Source: CAYNLK01 sp964398055 (GTDB lineage Bacteria > Chloroflexota > Anaerolineae > 4572-78 > J111). Taken from it: 64,000 bases of DNA. The notes below the pieces were generated by a model. It made no database searches. It was not told where the DNA came from and worked only from the letters and a program-made list of their open reading frames with translations. Below are positions 16,197 through 23,810 of the stretch, piece by piece. The stretch lies in the NCBI GenBank assembly GCA_964398055.1, contig CAYNLK010000026.1, positions 23,374 to 87,373 on the forward strand, read 5' to 3'. Each line of letters opens with the position of its first letter. Position 1 is the first letter of the stretch. The translations under genes were made by a program, and so were the position numbers.

Positions 16197-18230
16197 CTAA
16201 AGCGCTGCGGCCACAATTTCGGCCACATCCTTGACTTTTAGCGGCAAGCCAGTCTGAGTGCCCGCATCATTGAGCATACGGACACAGAAGGGGCAGCCAA
16301 CCGCGACCACCTCGGCTCCGGTAGACCGGGCTTCGGCCAGACGATTGGCGTTAACCGCTTCGGTCCCCGGTTCCTCCTCTTTCCACATCTGGGCACCGCC
16401 GGCGCCGCAGCAAAACGAGCTGCTCCGGCTGCGGACCATCTCGACCAAGTTTACTCCGGCCTGGGCCAACAATTCTCTCGGTTCATCATAAACGCCATTA
16501 TGACGACCCAGGTAACAAGGATCGTGGAAGGTAAATTTTTCCCCCTCCCCACGATCACCCTCTGCCAGAGGGAGATTATTGAGTTTCAACCGTCCCGCGC
16601 CGATTAACTCGGCGATCAGTTGGGTGTGGTGCACCACCGTAAAGTGTCCGCCAAAGTCAGTGTACTCCTGGCCGATGGTATGCAGGCAGTGAGGGCAACC
16701 GGTCACAATTTTTTTCTGATCGGCGCCGCAAGCCTTCAACGTTTCGATGTTCATTTGGGCCAGCTCATAGAAAAGATACTCGTTACCGGCGCGGCGAGCC
16801 ACGTCGCCGGTACAACTTTCGGCGTTGCCCAACACCGCAAAATTGACGCCGGCCGCTTTGAGCACCGTGGCAATGGCCCGGGCAATCGCCTGGGCGCTGG
16901 GATCAAAGGCCCCGGCGCAGCCAACCCAGTACAAAACCTCAAAATCGGGGTTCTGCTCCACGGTTGGCACCGGAAAATCAAGAGAGTTGGTCCAGGCCAG
17001 CCGGTCGTCGCTCATCTGCCAGGGATTGGCGTTGCGCTCCATGCCGGTAAAGGCGCCCCGCAGTTGGGCCGGAAAGCTGCTGTTCATCAATACCTGGTCG
17101 CGTCGCAGCGCCATCAGGTCGAACATCGGCTCATTACCCACCGGGCAGACCTCCACGCAGGCGCCGCAACTGGTACAGGCCCACAAGGCACTCTCGCTGA
17201 GGGCGTATTCCAGCAGGGGTTGGTCATCTGCTGCACCCGCGGCCAGTTGGGTCATATTGGCTCGAATATAGTAGCGCTTGTTGATCTCCAGGGCCGAGGG
17301 TGACAACTCCTTGCCGGTAACGTAGGCCGGGCAGACATCCTGGCAGCGATTGCACATAATACAGGCAAAGGCATCGACCAGGTGAGTCCGGCTCAAATCG
17401 GTCAAACGGGCCGCGCCAAACTGCTCGATGCTCTCGTCGTCAAAGTTGATCGGCTCCAGCGCGCCCAGCGCCCGCCGCGGCGGCCGGGTCATAAAATTGA
17501 AGGGACCCATAAAGAGGTGGGCGTGCTTGGTGGAGGGAAAATAGGGCAGGAAAGCCAGAATCAAACCCAGGGCCAGCCACCAACTGATGTGCCAGCCCAC
17601 AACCACAGCCGTCGGTGACAAACCCTGCCAGAGATTTGCCGCCAGGCTGGCAAAGGGCCGCCAGCCATCGCCGCCCTCCTGAGCCACCAAAAATGAACTC
17701 CCCAGGAAATGAAAACCCACGTGCAGCAGGATGAAGCCGCCAACGATGAGCGAGTCGATCGAGATGCCGGTCAAGACGCGGGGATGTAATTTAACGTTCG
17801 GATGAAAGGTGAGGTCGGCTGATTTAGCCAGAAATCGCCGCGCTAAAAAGTAAACCATGCCGACCAGCACGGCCACACTGAGCAGGTCGGCCAGGAGGAG
17901 ATAGAGTTTGCCCGGCAGACCGGTTCCCAGGAAGTGAAAATTGGGAATAAATCCTTCCAAAATATCAACCAGGTTGATCAGAAAATAGTACAGAAAACCC
18001 CAGGCAACCAAATAATGCATCAGGGAGGTCAGCGGGCGCTGACGGGTGATGCGGCCCTGGTTGACCAGGGCGGTGAGGCCGGTCAGCAAACGTTGCGGCA
18101 GGCCGTCCAAATTAAGTTGCCCCTGGCCGCGTTGAATGACCTTGATCATCCGGTTGAAGGTTACGTAGGTAAAATATAGGGAAATCAAGACAGCCAGAAC
18201 AAAGAGGATTTTTTCGATAGAAGTCAACAT
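16197..18230 (-). CDS. Membrane-bound Fe-S oxidoreductase (EtfD/HdrD-like, NarI-type N-terminus)
   Basis: A 677-residue protein. The first 230 residues hold about six hydrophobic segments with conserved His, like the haem b-binding NarI/HdrE subunit. Then come two [4Fe-4S] motifs (CIMCNRCQDVCP and CTSCGACVEVCPVGN) and two CCG domains (SCTGDVA with CPHCLHTIG, and SFCCGAGGAQMW). This fused order is typical of EtfD-type proteins that pass electrons from electron-transferring flavoprotein (for example from beta-oxidation) to menaquinone. No etfAB lies in the window. The 248-bp gap before the next gene holds a hairpin repeat and a terminator. Confidence 0.85.
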   Translation of the reverse strand: MLTSIEKILFVLAVLISLYFTYVTFNRMIKVIQRGQGQLNLDGLPQRLLTGLTALVNQGRITRQRPLTSLMHYLVAWGFLYYFLINLVDILEGFIPNFHFLGTGLPGKLYLLLADLLSVAVLVGMVYFLARRFLAKSADLTFHPNVKLHPRVLTGISIDSLIVGGFILLHVGFHFLGSSFLVAQEGGDGWRPFASLAANLWQGLSPTAVVVGWHISWWLALGLILAFLPYFPSTKHAHLFMGPFNFMTRPPRRALGALEPINFDDESIEQFGAARLTDLSRTHLVDAFACIMCNRCQDVCPAYVTGKELSPSALEINKRYYIRANMTQLAAGAADDQPLLEYALSESALWACTSCGACVEVCPVGNEPMFDLMALRRDQVLMNSSFPAQLRGAFTGMERNANPWQMSDDRLAWTNSLDFPVPTVEQNPDFEVLYWVGCAGAFDPSAQAIARAIATVLKAAGVNFAVLGNAESCTGDVARRAGNEYLFYELAQMNIETLKACGADQKKIVTGCPHCLHTIGQEYTDFGGHFTVVHHTQLIAELIGAGRLKLNNLPLAEGDRGEGEKFTFHDPCYLGRHNGVYDEPRELLAQAGVNLVEMVRSRSSSFCCGAGGAQMWKEEEPGTEAVNANRLAEARSTGAEVVAVGCPFCVRMLNDAGTQTGLPLKVKDVAEIVAAAL

Positions 18231-18293
18231 CTTCCGTCACCATTTATGGATAGATATACAATACAGAAAAGTGTTTCCAAATTATTTTGGGCG

Positions 18294-18346
18294 GGGATTA
18301 GGAGATTGGGAGATGAAAAACAAAGGAAAAAATCTCCCAATCCCCG
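18294..18346. repeat. Hairpin repeat of the gcggggatt family
   Basis: GATTGGGAGAT (18304-18314) pairs perfectly with ATCTCCCAATC (18332-18342), flanked by GCGGGG and CCCGC. The left half recurs at 21606-21632 and, degenerated, at 34934-34955, so it is a dispersed short repeat. It lies between the Fe-S oxidoreductase gene and a terminator. Confidence 0.65.
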
Positions 18347-18414
18347 CAAAAACTTTTCTGGGGGACTATAATCACCCTAAGCTGGCCCATTATACTGGCA
18401 AACGGACCTAAATA

Positions 18415-18452
18415 AAAACCCACCTGCCTTATCTTTTTGGCAGGTGGGTTTT
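18415..18452 (-). terminator. Rho-independent terminator of the 18479-18832 gene
   Basis: A perfect 14-bp stem (AAAACCCACCTGCC with GGCAGGTGGGTTTT) with a 10-nt loop. Read on the minus strand the stem is followed by TTTTATTT. It lies 26 bases after the stop of the small Cys protein gene and would separate it from the downstream Fe-S oxidoreductase. Confidence 0.85.
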
Positions 18453-18478
18453 ACATCCAGGCTAAAGGCAGGAATGGC

Positions 18479-18832
18479 TTACGCCGCTTGCTTTAAGTCG
18501 GTGTCAGCCAATTGTTGGCGCACAAATTGGCAGGCTTGTTCATAACGTTTGAACAGTTGAGCATCGCTGCCTTTGAAGCTAATGATGGTTTGCCGGGCGC
18601 AGGCGGCGCAGCCACGTTGGGCTCGATAGCTGTCCATCTGGCAAGGCAGGCAGCCGCCCAATTCGATCATCATCATGGAGAAACCCAGGGCAGCCGGGTG
18701 GGTATGGGGCAATTTTGAGAGATCATCAATCAGCTTGGCCCAACTCTCCCCCCTCAAGTCGCGCAATAGCGGAATCAAGGGTGGGGTAAACAATAACTCA
18801 TAGTTCCGATAAACCTGGGGAAGATCATTCAT
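18479..18832 (-). CDS. Small conserved-looking protein with a Cys-rich CLPCQ...CAAC motif
   Basis: A 117-residue soluble, mainly helical protein without a family I can name. Its notable feature is four cysteines in GGCLPCQMDSYRAQRGCAAC (two CxxC-like pairs, residues about 60-78), spaced to bind a metal or Fe-S cluster. The C-terminal half (FKRYEQACQFVRQQLADTDL) looks like an amphipathic helix. It is monocistronic, bounded by a strong terminator, and divergent from the Fe-S carrier gene at 19055. A link with Fe-S metabolism is possible but is only context. Confidence 0.6.
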   Translation of the reverse strand: MNDLPQVYRNYELLFTPPLIPLLRDLRGESWAKLIDDLSKLPHTHPAALGFSMMMIELGGCLPCQMDSYRAQRGCAACARQTIISFKGSDAQLFKRYEQACQFVRQQLADTDLKQAA

Positions 18833-18956
18833 CCCTGGCCTGCCCTTTTGTGGTTACCCGGTATCCGGCTTTGCTCAATTGGCCTTTCATAATTATAATC
18901 GGGCCAGACTCGCATGTCAACAGGCTGCTTATTTTTTATAAATTTCTCTCTAAAAA

Positions 18957-18985
18957 TTGACAAAACTTGGCGCAGTCGGTAAAAT
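18957..18985 (+). promoter_or_regulatory. Promoter of the A-type Fe-S carrier gene
   Basis: Consensus TTGACA (18957-18962), a 17-bp spacer and TAAAAT (18980-18985) make the best sigma-70-type promoter seen in the window, about 70 bases upstream of the 19055 start. Confidence 0.7.
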
Positions 18986-19032
18986 GATCAACCAGCTTAC
19001 GCACTTAACCGGCAAAATTAAGCGAGTTGATC
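18986..19032 (+). promoter_or_regulatory. Inverted repeat in the Fe-S carrier leader
   Basis: GATCAAC (18986-18992) and GTTGATC (19026-19032) form perfect 7-bp arms, with an inner CTTAA/TTAAG pair. This spans from the expected transcription start to just before the GAGGAGA ribosome-binding site. It could be a leader hairpin or an operator for a cluster-sensing repressor; no known family was matched. Confidence 0.45.
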
Positions 19033-19054
19033 GAATCGAGGAGATACAACCTAA

Positions 19055-19411
19055 ATGATTGTCTTGACCCAATTAGCGTCCGATAAATTGCAAAATATTA
19101 TGACTGAAAAGGGGCTCCAGGATTATGCCTTGCGCGTGTTTGTGTCTGGCGGCGGCTGCTCCGGCCTGTCTTACGGCATGACCTTTGCCGAAGGCCCTGA
19201 ACTGGGCGACCAGGTGTTTGAAGCCGGTGGGGTAAAAGTGGTCGTCGACCCGGGCAGCTATCCCTACCTGGACGGAGCCGAAATCGACTACATCGACAGT
19301 TTGATGGGCGGCGGCTTCCGGATTGAAAACCCGAATGCGGTCAGAACGTGCGCTTGCGGCAGTTCCTTCCAGACTTCTGCCGGCGAGCGCGGCACCCCCT
19401 GCAGCCGCTAA
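19055..19411 (+). CDS. erpA: A-type iron-sulfur cluster carrier (ErpA/IscA/HesB family)
   Basis: A 118-residue protein that carries and inserts Fe-S clusters into apoproteins. The three ligand cysteines are Cys35 (GGGCSG), Cys98 and Cys100 (RTCACGSSF), with the family signature FRIENPNA. The C-terminus extends past the usual CGC..F end by about 15 residues (QTSAGERGTPCSR) and adds a cysteine. Translation begins after GAGGAGA with its own strong promoter. It precedes four [4Fe-4S] radical SAM genes, so it may serve their maturation. ErpA, IscA and SufA cannot be told apart from sequence alone. Confidence 0.9.
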   Translation: MIVLTQLASDKLQNIMTEKGLQDYALRVFVSGGGCSGLSYGMTFAEGPELGDQVFEAGGVKVVVDPGSYPYLDGAEIDYIDSLMGGGFRIENPNAVRTCACGSSFQTSAGERGTPCSR

Positions 19412-19507
19412 TTCCCTAACATCGATCGCTCCCTCCAAGAGATTGCGCAAGATTATGGCGCGCTTAGGCGGGAGCGATTTATTTTTTAGCCTATCCGGAG
19501 ACAGTGC

Positions 19508-20905
19508 ATGCTCAAATTCTGGTCACGGCAAGGTCAAAAATCAAAAACTGTCTGGTTGGATTTAGGTGATTTGGGTGACCTGGTTAAACCCGATGGCCCC
19601 CACGAGCAGTGGCAGGACCACGGCCTGGGTTTGCTACGAACCATCTTGCACCAAAACGGCCTTACCACCGATCTACTTTCGACCCGGGCGGTTACTTCCT
19701 GGGACCAACTCCGCCGGCAACTGCAAGGATACGAAACGGTGATTATGAATGTGCGGAGTTACACCTTTCCCGTCGCCCGCAAGGCCGCCCAAATTTTTAA
19801 GGAAGTCAATCCCAATGGAGTAGTGCTCACCGGCGGCATGCATGCCACTGTGGCCGTTGATGAAATGAGCGCCGTCCCGGAGTTCGATCATATCTGCCAG
19901 GGTCCGGGCGAGAACATCATCGTTGATCTGGTCAGCGACCCTGGCGCCTTTCCCCGAGTCTTCGTTGGCGTCGGGGCTAAATCAATGGCCGAGTGGCCAC
20001 GGCTCGACCGGACCCTCTGGCCCCAACCTCACCGCCGGCTGCGCCACAAGTTCAACTGGCCGCTGGAACCGGAGTGCGGCTGGGGGCCGGCCCCGGTGGC
20101 CACCATTCTCACCAGCCGGGTTTGTCCCTGGCAGTGCGTTTTCTGCAACGAGAATTCCTACATCCCCAATATGGGCCGCCGGCCGGTCGATTTGGTCATC
20201 GAGGAGCTCAATGACCTCGATAACAAGTACGGCGTCGGCTCGGTGGTCATTCACGATTCGATGTTTTTCCAGAACCCCAGTTGGCTGGAAGAGTGGATCG
20301 ACAAATACCCGCGTAAAGCTAACAAGGTCTGGCCTTATTGGGCGGCCGGGCGTTCCGACACGGTGCGGCAGTGGCCCGAGCTGTTTGAAGCTCTGATCCG
20401 CGAAACCAACTGGAATACCATTTCCATCGGCTTTGAGTCCGGCAGCGACCGGATTTTGCGCCTGCTCAACAAAGAGTGCAGCGAAGACGACAACGCCTTT
20501 GCCATCGAGCTGGTCAACCGGCTGGGCGATGAGTTCAAACGGCAGGGTAAAAAACCGCCGATGTTCTGGGCCAACATCATGCTGGGCATCCCCGGCGAAA
20601 CGCCGGAAGATGCCTTCAAAACCATGCGCATGCTCAAGACGATGAAGTATGTCTTCCCCTCGATTGCCTATTACGCGCCCTACCCCGGCTCGGCCCTGGG
20701 CTACCAGCTTATTGCCGAGGGCAAGAGCCTGATGTCAAAAGACAACTACCACCGCTTCCCCGACGACGAGAAGGTGCAGGGGGTTGATTACCAGTTTTAC
20801 CGGGAATTACTGGCCGGGCGGTATGAGGCTGAGATCAACCGTGGCCTTGACGAGTATGCTCGCCAGAAATCCGGGGTATTCCGGGAGGCGCTGGTCAAAG
20901 CATGA
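19508..20905 (+). CDS. B12-binding-domain radical SAM enzyme 1
   Basis: A 465-residue enzyme with an N-terminal Rossmann-like cobalamin-binding-type domain (about 15-160; YETVIMNVRSYTFPVARKAA, VVLTGGMHATV, FDHICQGPGENI). A radical SAM barrel follows with cluster motif CPWQCVFCNEN near residue 208, the GG-E-like FESGSDRILRLLNK and IMLGIPGETPEDAF. The reaction is unknown. Such enzymes do methylations, ring closures and lipid or tetrapyrrole modifications. Its stop overlaps the next start by 4 bases, so it is coupled to a 68-residue protein. It shares its layout with the enzymes at 21748 and 23811 but is more divergent. Confidence 0.88.
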   Translation: MLKFWSRQGQKSKTVWLDLGDLGDLVKPDGPHEQWQDHGLGLLRTILHQNGLTTDLLSTRAVTSWDQLRRQLQGYETVIMNVRSYTFPVARKAAQIFKEVNPNGVVLTGGMHATVAVDEMSAVPEFDHICQGPGENIIVDLVSDPGAFPRVFVGVGAKSMAEWPRLDRTLWPQPHRRLRHKFNWPLEPECGWGPAPVATILTSRVCPWQCVFCNENSYIPNMGRRPVDLVIEELNDLDNKYGVGSVVIHDSMFFQNPSWLEEWIDKYPRKANKVWPYWAAGRSDTVRQWPELFEALIRETNWNTISIGFESGSDRILRLLNKECSEDDNAFAIELVNRLGDEFKRQGKKPPMFWANIMLGIPGETPEDAFKTMRMLKTMKYVFPSIAYYAPYPGSALGYQLIAEGKSLMSKDNYHRFPDDEKVQGVDYQFYRELLAGRYEAEINRGLDEYARQKSGVFREALVKA

Positions 20906-21108
20906 GCAGCTTTAGCAATCCCCATTATATGTACTTGTTTGAGCTGAAAAACGGCAAGCAGAAGCTGGCCTACGGCCAAAATCCTGAAGACGCCCTCGAC
21001 ATCCTGCGCGTCCGCCTGACCGAAGCCGAGATGGCCGAGATCATCCCGGATAAATACACCCGCATCAACCAGCGTAAACTGCAAGAGCATATTCACAATT
21101 TGGGCTAA
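20902..21108 (+). CDS. Small protein coupled to the B12 radical SAM enzyme
   Basis: A 68-residue soluble protein, not recognised. It starts in a 4-base ATGA overlap with the radical SAM gene, which argues for equimolar synthesis and physical partnership. Its first half (YMYLFELKNGKQKLAYGQNPEDALDIL) predicts two strands and a helix; the second is charged and helical. It lacks Cys and a Gly-rich leader-like end, so it looks more like an accessory subunit than a peptide substrate. A terminator follows 36 bases later. Confidence 0.65.
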   Translation: MSSFSNPHYMYLFELKNGKQKLAYGQNPEDALDILRVRLTEAEMAEIIPDKYTRINQRKLQEHIHNLG

Positions 21109-21143
21109 GGTTCGATGGAATGGTTGGTAATAGGCCCCAAGCC

Positions 21144-21173
21144 GGAACTGGTAGACGACCAGTTCCTTTTTTT
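21144..21173 (+). terminator. Rho-independent terminator after the 19508-21108 operon
   Basis: A 9-bp perfect stem (GGAACTGGT with ACCAGTTCC), 5-nt loop and a run of seven T. It ends the Fe-S carrier/radical SAM 1/small protein transcript. Confidence 0.88.
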
Positions 21174-21194
21174 GTCGATCAGTGAGGCAGGAGG

Positions 21195-21509
21195 ATGAAG
21201 CTTTCCCGCGATCAAGCGGATTTATTACGCGCCCTGGTCGCCGGCGGCGTCTTAAAAGTCCATCGATATCTGGACGGGCGGAAGATTTACCAACTCCATC
21301 CCCTGGCCGGACCGCCACAGCAGGTCGAGCGACGCACGGTTGAGTTTCTGAAAGAGCAGCAACTCATTGACAGTAACAAAAAATTCCCGGCGGCCACCTA
21401 TTTGTTAACCGAAAAAGGGCTGAAGCTGGCGCTTTCGCTCAGCGACTCAACCACGCTGCCGCTCTTAGCCAGAGCCTCCGGCCCAAACAATCATAGGCCA
21501 ATTGACTGA
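21195..21509 (+). CDS. Small winged-helix-like protein
   Basis: A 104-residue protein starting after GGCAGGAGG. The pattern of LLRALVAGGVLKVHRY, VERRTVEFLKEQQLI and a beta-hairpin (ATYLLTEKGLKLAL) resembles a winged helix-turn-helix of the kind found in stand-alone DNA-binding or RNA-binding adaptors. No ligand domain is attached. Position between two radical SAM units suggests local regulation, but this is inference. The tail after residue 90 is low in structure. Confidence 0.55.
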   Translation: MKLSRDQADLLRALVAGGVLKVHRYLDGRKIYQLHPLAGPPQQVERRTVEFLKEQQLIDSNKKFPAATYLLTEKGLKLALSLSDSTTLPLLARASGPNNHRPID

Positions 21510-21605
21510 ATTTCGGTCCGGTAATTAGGCTCTTTACCGGATTGTCGAATGGAACCGATTCAACTATAGTATCTATTCGGCAATCCAGCAAACAACCATT
21601 CTTTA

Positions 21606-21632
21606 GCGGGGATTTGGGGATTGGGAGATGAG
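21606..21632 (+). repeat. Half copy of the gcggggatt hairpin repeat
   Basis: A segment of about 27 bases (GCGGGGATTTGGGGATTGGG and onward) matching the left half of the hairpin at 18294. It lies in the 238-bp gap before radical SAM 2, which shows no other clear element except GGGAGG-type translation signals. Confidence 0.5.
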
Positions 21633-21747
21633 GCTGTATTTTGATCGGGACTCTGGTCCGTGATTTTTGCAAAGAAGTTGATCCTACGGTAAAATCAGGA
21701 ATTATTATAAAAGGGATTATAAAAATTATCCAGGGAGGTTACACCCG

Positions 21748-23241
21748 ATGCGTGTAATGATTGTAAACCCCAGGTTTCGGCTGCCGATTGACACCCGAAC
21801 CACGCCGCACCTGGGCCTGGCTTATCTGGCCGCGGTGTCCGAAGAACGGGGGGACGAGGTCCTGCTGTTCGACGCCGACGTGGAAGATGAACCGATCACC
21901 GAGGCCATCCGCCGGTTTGACCCCGAGATTGTGGGCATCACCGCCAACACCCCCCAGGTCAAGTCGGCCTGGCGCACGGCCCAGGCCATCAAATCGGTCA
22001 AAGATATTCCAGTGGTGCTGGGCGGCCCGCACGTCTCGGTGTTGCCGGCCGAAAGCGCCATGCGCCCGGAAGTTGACATTGTGGCCCGCGGTGAAGGCGA
22101 ACCTATTTGGGTCAAACTGTGCGAGATCATCGAAAACGCCAAGCGCGGCAACTCGAACTTCACTGCTCGCGACCTGCTCGACCCGCAGGCCAACCTGCTC
22201 AGCGGCCTGCTGGGCGTCAGCTACTTCACCACCGACGGCAAAGAGTGGCACAATCCCGACCATCCCCCCATCGCCGACCTGGACACGCTGCCCTTCCCGG
22301 CCTATCACTTCTTCAAAATGAATCGCTACACCAATCTCCAGCCGGCCACCGATGCTATCGACGGGGCCAAATCTTTTTCGGTAATGACCTCGCGGGGCTG
22401 CCCCTATCGCTGTACTTTCTGCTCCCAGAGTATCATGCCGGTCAAGTGGCGAGCTCGCAGCCCGGAGAACGTGCTGAAAGAGTGGCAGCACCTCGTGCAC
22501 AATCTGGGGGCGCAAGAGATCGGCGTGCTGGACGACTCGGCCAACATCCAGATGGACCGGCTGGAGAAGATTGCGGATCTGCTGATCGAACACAACATCA
22601 ACCATGTGCCCTGGATTTTTGTCAACGGCATCCGGGCCAACCTGGCCACCCAACAACTGCTGGGCAAGTTGAAAAAGGCCGGCCTGAAGCGGACTGCCTT
22701 TGGCGTAGAAAGCGGCGACCCGGACATCCTGCTCTCCATCGACAAAAAGATCGACCACGACACCATCCGCCAGGCCTTTAAGAATGCCAAAGCGGTGGGG
22801 CTGGAGACCATTGGTTTCTTCATCATCGGCCTGCCCGGCGAAACCGAAGAGTCAATGGAACGGACGATCAAGTTTGCCTGTGAGGTGGACCCGCTCATTG
22901 CCAACTTTTCGATGATGACTCCCTACCCCGGCACCAAAGTGTACGAAATTGCCAAACGGCAGGGCCGGCTGCTGCTGGATGACTGGGAAGATTACGTCTT
23001 CTTTGATGGCCGGGCCAGGTATGAGCTGGGCGATATGACCGCCGAGCTGGTTGAGCGCAAGTGGAAGGAAGCCTATCGCCGCTTCTATTTGCGGCCCCAC
23101 CGCATCGCTATGACCCTGACCCGCAAAGATTTCTGGCTAAACTGGCGGCGCACCTTCAAGGTGGCCTTCAAAACCATTTTCCCGCAGAAGGAAAAGAGCC
23201 AGTTGCGCCGCGAGGTCGAAGCCGCCGAGGTGGGAGCATAA
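21748..23241 (+). CDS. B12-binding-domain radical SAM enzyme 2 (BchE-like layout)
   Basis: A 497-residue enzyme with an N-terminal cobalamin-binding-type domain (MRVMIVNPRFRLPI, PHLGLAYLAAV, VVLGGPHVSVLP, IVARGEGE) and a radical SAM barrel with cluster motif CPYRCTFCSQ near residue 220, then FGVESGDPDILLSIDKKI and FFIIGLPGETEESM. The C-terminal region (YRRFYLRPHRIAM) is typical for this COG1032-type group, which includes BchE, hopanoid and lipid-tailoring enzymes. AGGGAGG precedes the ATG. It is clearly paralogous to the enzyme at 23811, including PFPAYHFFKMNRYTNL. No pigment genes are in the window, so the product is unknown. Confidence 0.9.
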   Translation: MRVMIVNPRFRLPIDTRTTPHLGLAYLAAVSEERGDEVLLFDADVEDEPITEAIRRFDPEIVGITANTPQVKSAWRTAQAIKSVKDIPVVLGGPHVSVLPAESAMRPEVDIVARGEGEPIWVKLCEIIENAKRGNSNFTARDLLDPQANLLSGLLGVSYFTTDGKEWHNPDHPPIADLDTLPFPAYHFFKMNRYTNLQPATDAIDGAKSFSVMTSRGCPYRCTFCSQSIMPVKWRARSPENVLKEWQHLVHNLGAQEIGVLDDSANIQMDRLEKIADLLIEHNINHVPWIFVNGIRANLATQQLLGKLKKAGLKRTAFGVESGDPDILLSIDKKIDHDTIRQAFKNAKAVGLETIGFFIIGLPGETEESMERTIKFACEVDPLIANFSMMTPYPGTKVYEIAKRQGRLLLDDWEDYVFFDGRARYELGDMTAELVERKWKEAYRRFYLRPHRIAMTLTRKDFWLNWRRTFKVAFKTIFPQKEKSQLRREVEAAEVGA

Positions 23242-23277
23242 AAAAGGGTAAGCTGACTCTGATTGTGGGAGTGAAAG

Positions 23278-23496
23278 ATGGAAAAATTCACCGCAGTTTT
23301 CGAACAGGTTGAGGCGTGGTGGATTGGCTATGTGGAAGAATTGCCAGGCGCCAATACCCAAGGCCAAACGCTTGAAGAAGCGCGAGAAAATCTAAAAGAG
23401 GCTGTTCAACTCGTCATAGAAGCGAATCGGGAATTGGCGCGTCGTGAGGCTGAAGGCAAAGAGGTTATTCGGGAAGAGCTGGTGGTCGCTGTTTAA
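23278..23496 (+). CDS. hicB: HicB-family antitoxin (second module)
   Basis: A 72-residue protein with the HicB fold signature: WWIGYVEELPGANTQGQTLEEARENLKEAVQLV. Like the first copy (855-1079) it has no C-terminal DNA-binding domain. It begins after GGGAG and ends in a one-base overlap with the toxin ATG. The module sits inside the radical SAM cluster, 36 bases after enzyme 2. Sequence similarity to the first HicB is low, so this is not a recent duplication. Confidence 0.85.
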   Translation: MEKFTAVFEQVEAWWIGYVEELPGANTQGQTLEEARENLKEAVQLVIEANRELARREAEGKEVIREELVVAV

Positions 23497-23693
23497 TGAA
23501 GCGTCGCGCTTTGTTGAAATATCTCAGTGAGCACGATTGTGAATTATTACGTGAGGGCAAGAAACACTCCGTTTATTGGAATCCAGCTAATCGCAGAACA
23601 TCAACCATACCACGACATACCGAGATAGTTGATGTATTGGCGGTTAAAATCTGTAGGGACCTTGATATTCCTCCGCCCACAAGTCATGGTTAG
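23496..23693 (+). CDS. hicA: HicA-family mRNA interferase toxin (second module)
   Basis: A 65-residue toxin with the Gly-x-x-His core (catalytic His24 in REGKKHSVYWNP), followed by STIPRHTEIVDVLAVKICRDLDI, the usual HicA C-terminus. It is translationally coupled to the antitoxin. Only three bases separate its stop from a pair of 37-bp direct repeats that lead into the next radical SAM gene. The toxin appears intact. Confidence 0.85.
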   Translation: MKRRALLKYLSEHDCELLREGKKHSVYWNPANRRTSTIPRHTEIVDVLAVKICRDLDIPPPTSHG

Positions 23694-23695
23694 CT

Positions 23696-23804
23696 GGTCA
23701 AACTATGTTCAAATTTGACATATTTCTGGAGGTCTTCGAGATGTCTTTGACAGAGTACAGAAAACAGGGTCAAACTATGTTCAAATTTGACATATTTCTG
23801 GAGG
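23696..23804 (+). repeat. Pair of 37-bp direct repeats carrying a palindrome and a ribosome-binding site
   Basis: Identical 37-bp copies at 23696-23732 and 23768-23804 (period 72 bases). Each contains the palindrome TCAAATTTGA and ends in TGGAGG. The second copy supplies the Shine-Dalgarno sequence for the TTG start at 23811. The first is followed eight bases later by an ATG at 23741. Because 72 is a multiple of three, the two copies are also in phase with each other. Confidence 0.9.
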
Positions 23805-23809
23805 AGTAA
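23741..23809 (+). other. Possible 22-codon leader peptide ORF
   Basis: ATG at 23741, preceded by GGAGG from the first direct repeat, opens 22 codons (MSLTEYRKQGQTMFKFDIFL and two Glu) and ends in TAA at 23807-23809, one base before the TTG start of the radical SAM gene. It could be a leader peptide giving translational coupling, or an accident of the duplication. Confidence 0.3.
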
Positions 23810-23810
23810 T

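Noticed and set aside
22107..22781. Plus-strand open frame overlapping radical SAM enzyme 2 in another frame
   Set aside because: Low-quality composition and no ribosome-binding site; the B12 radical SAM frame carries all motifs.
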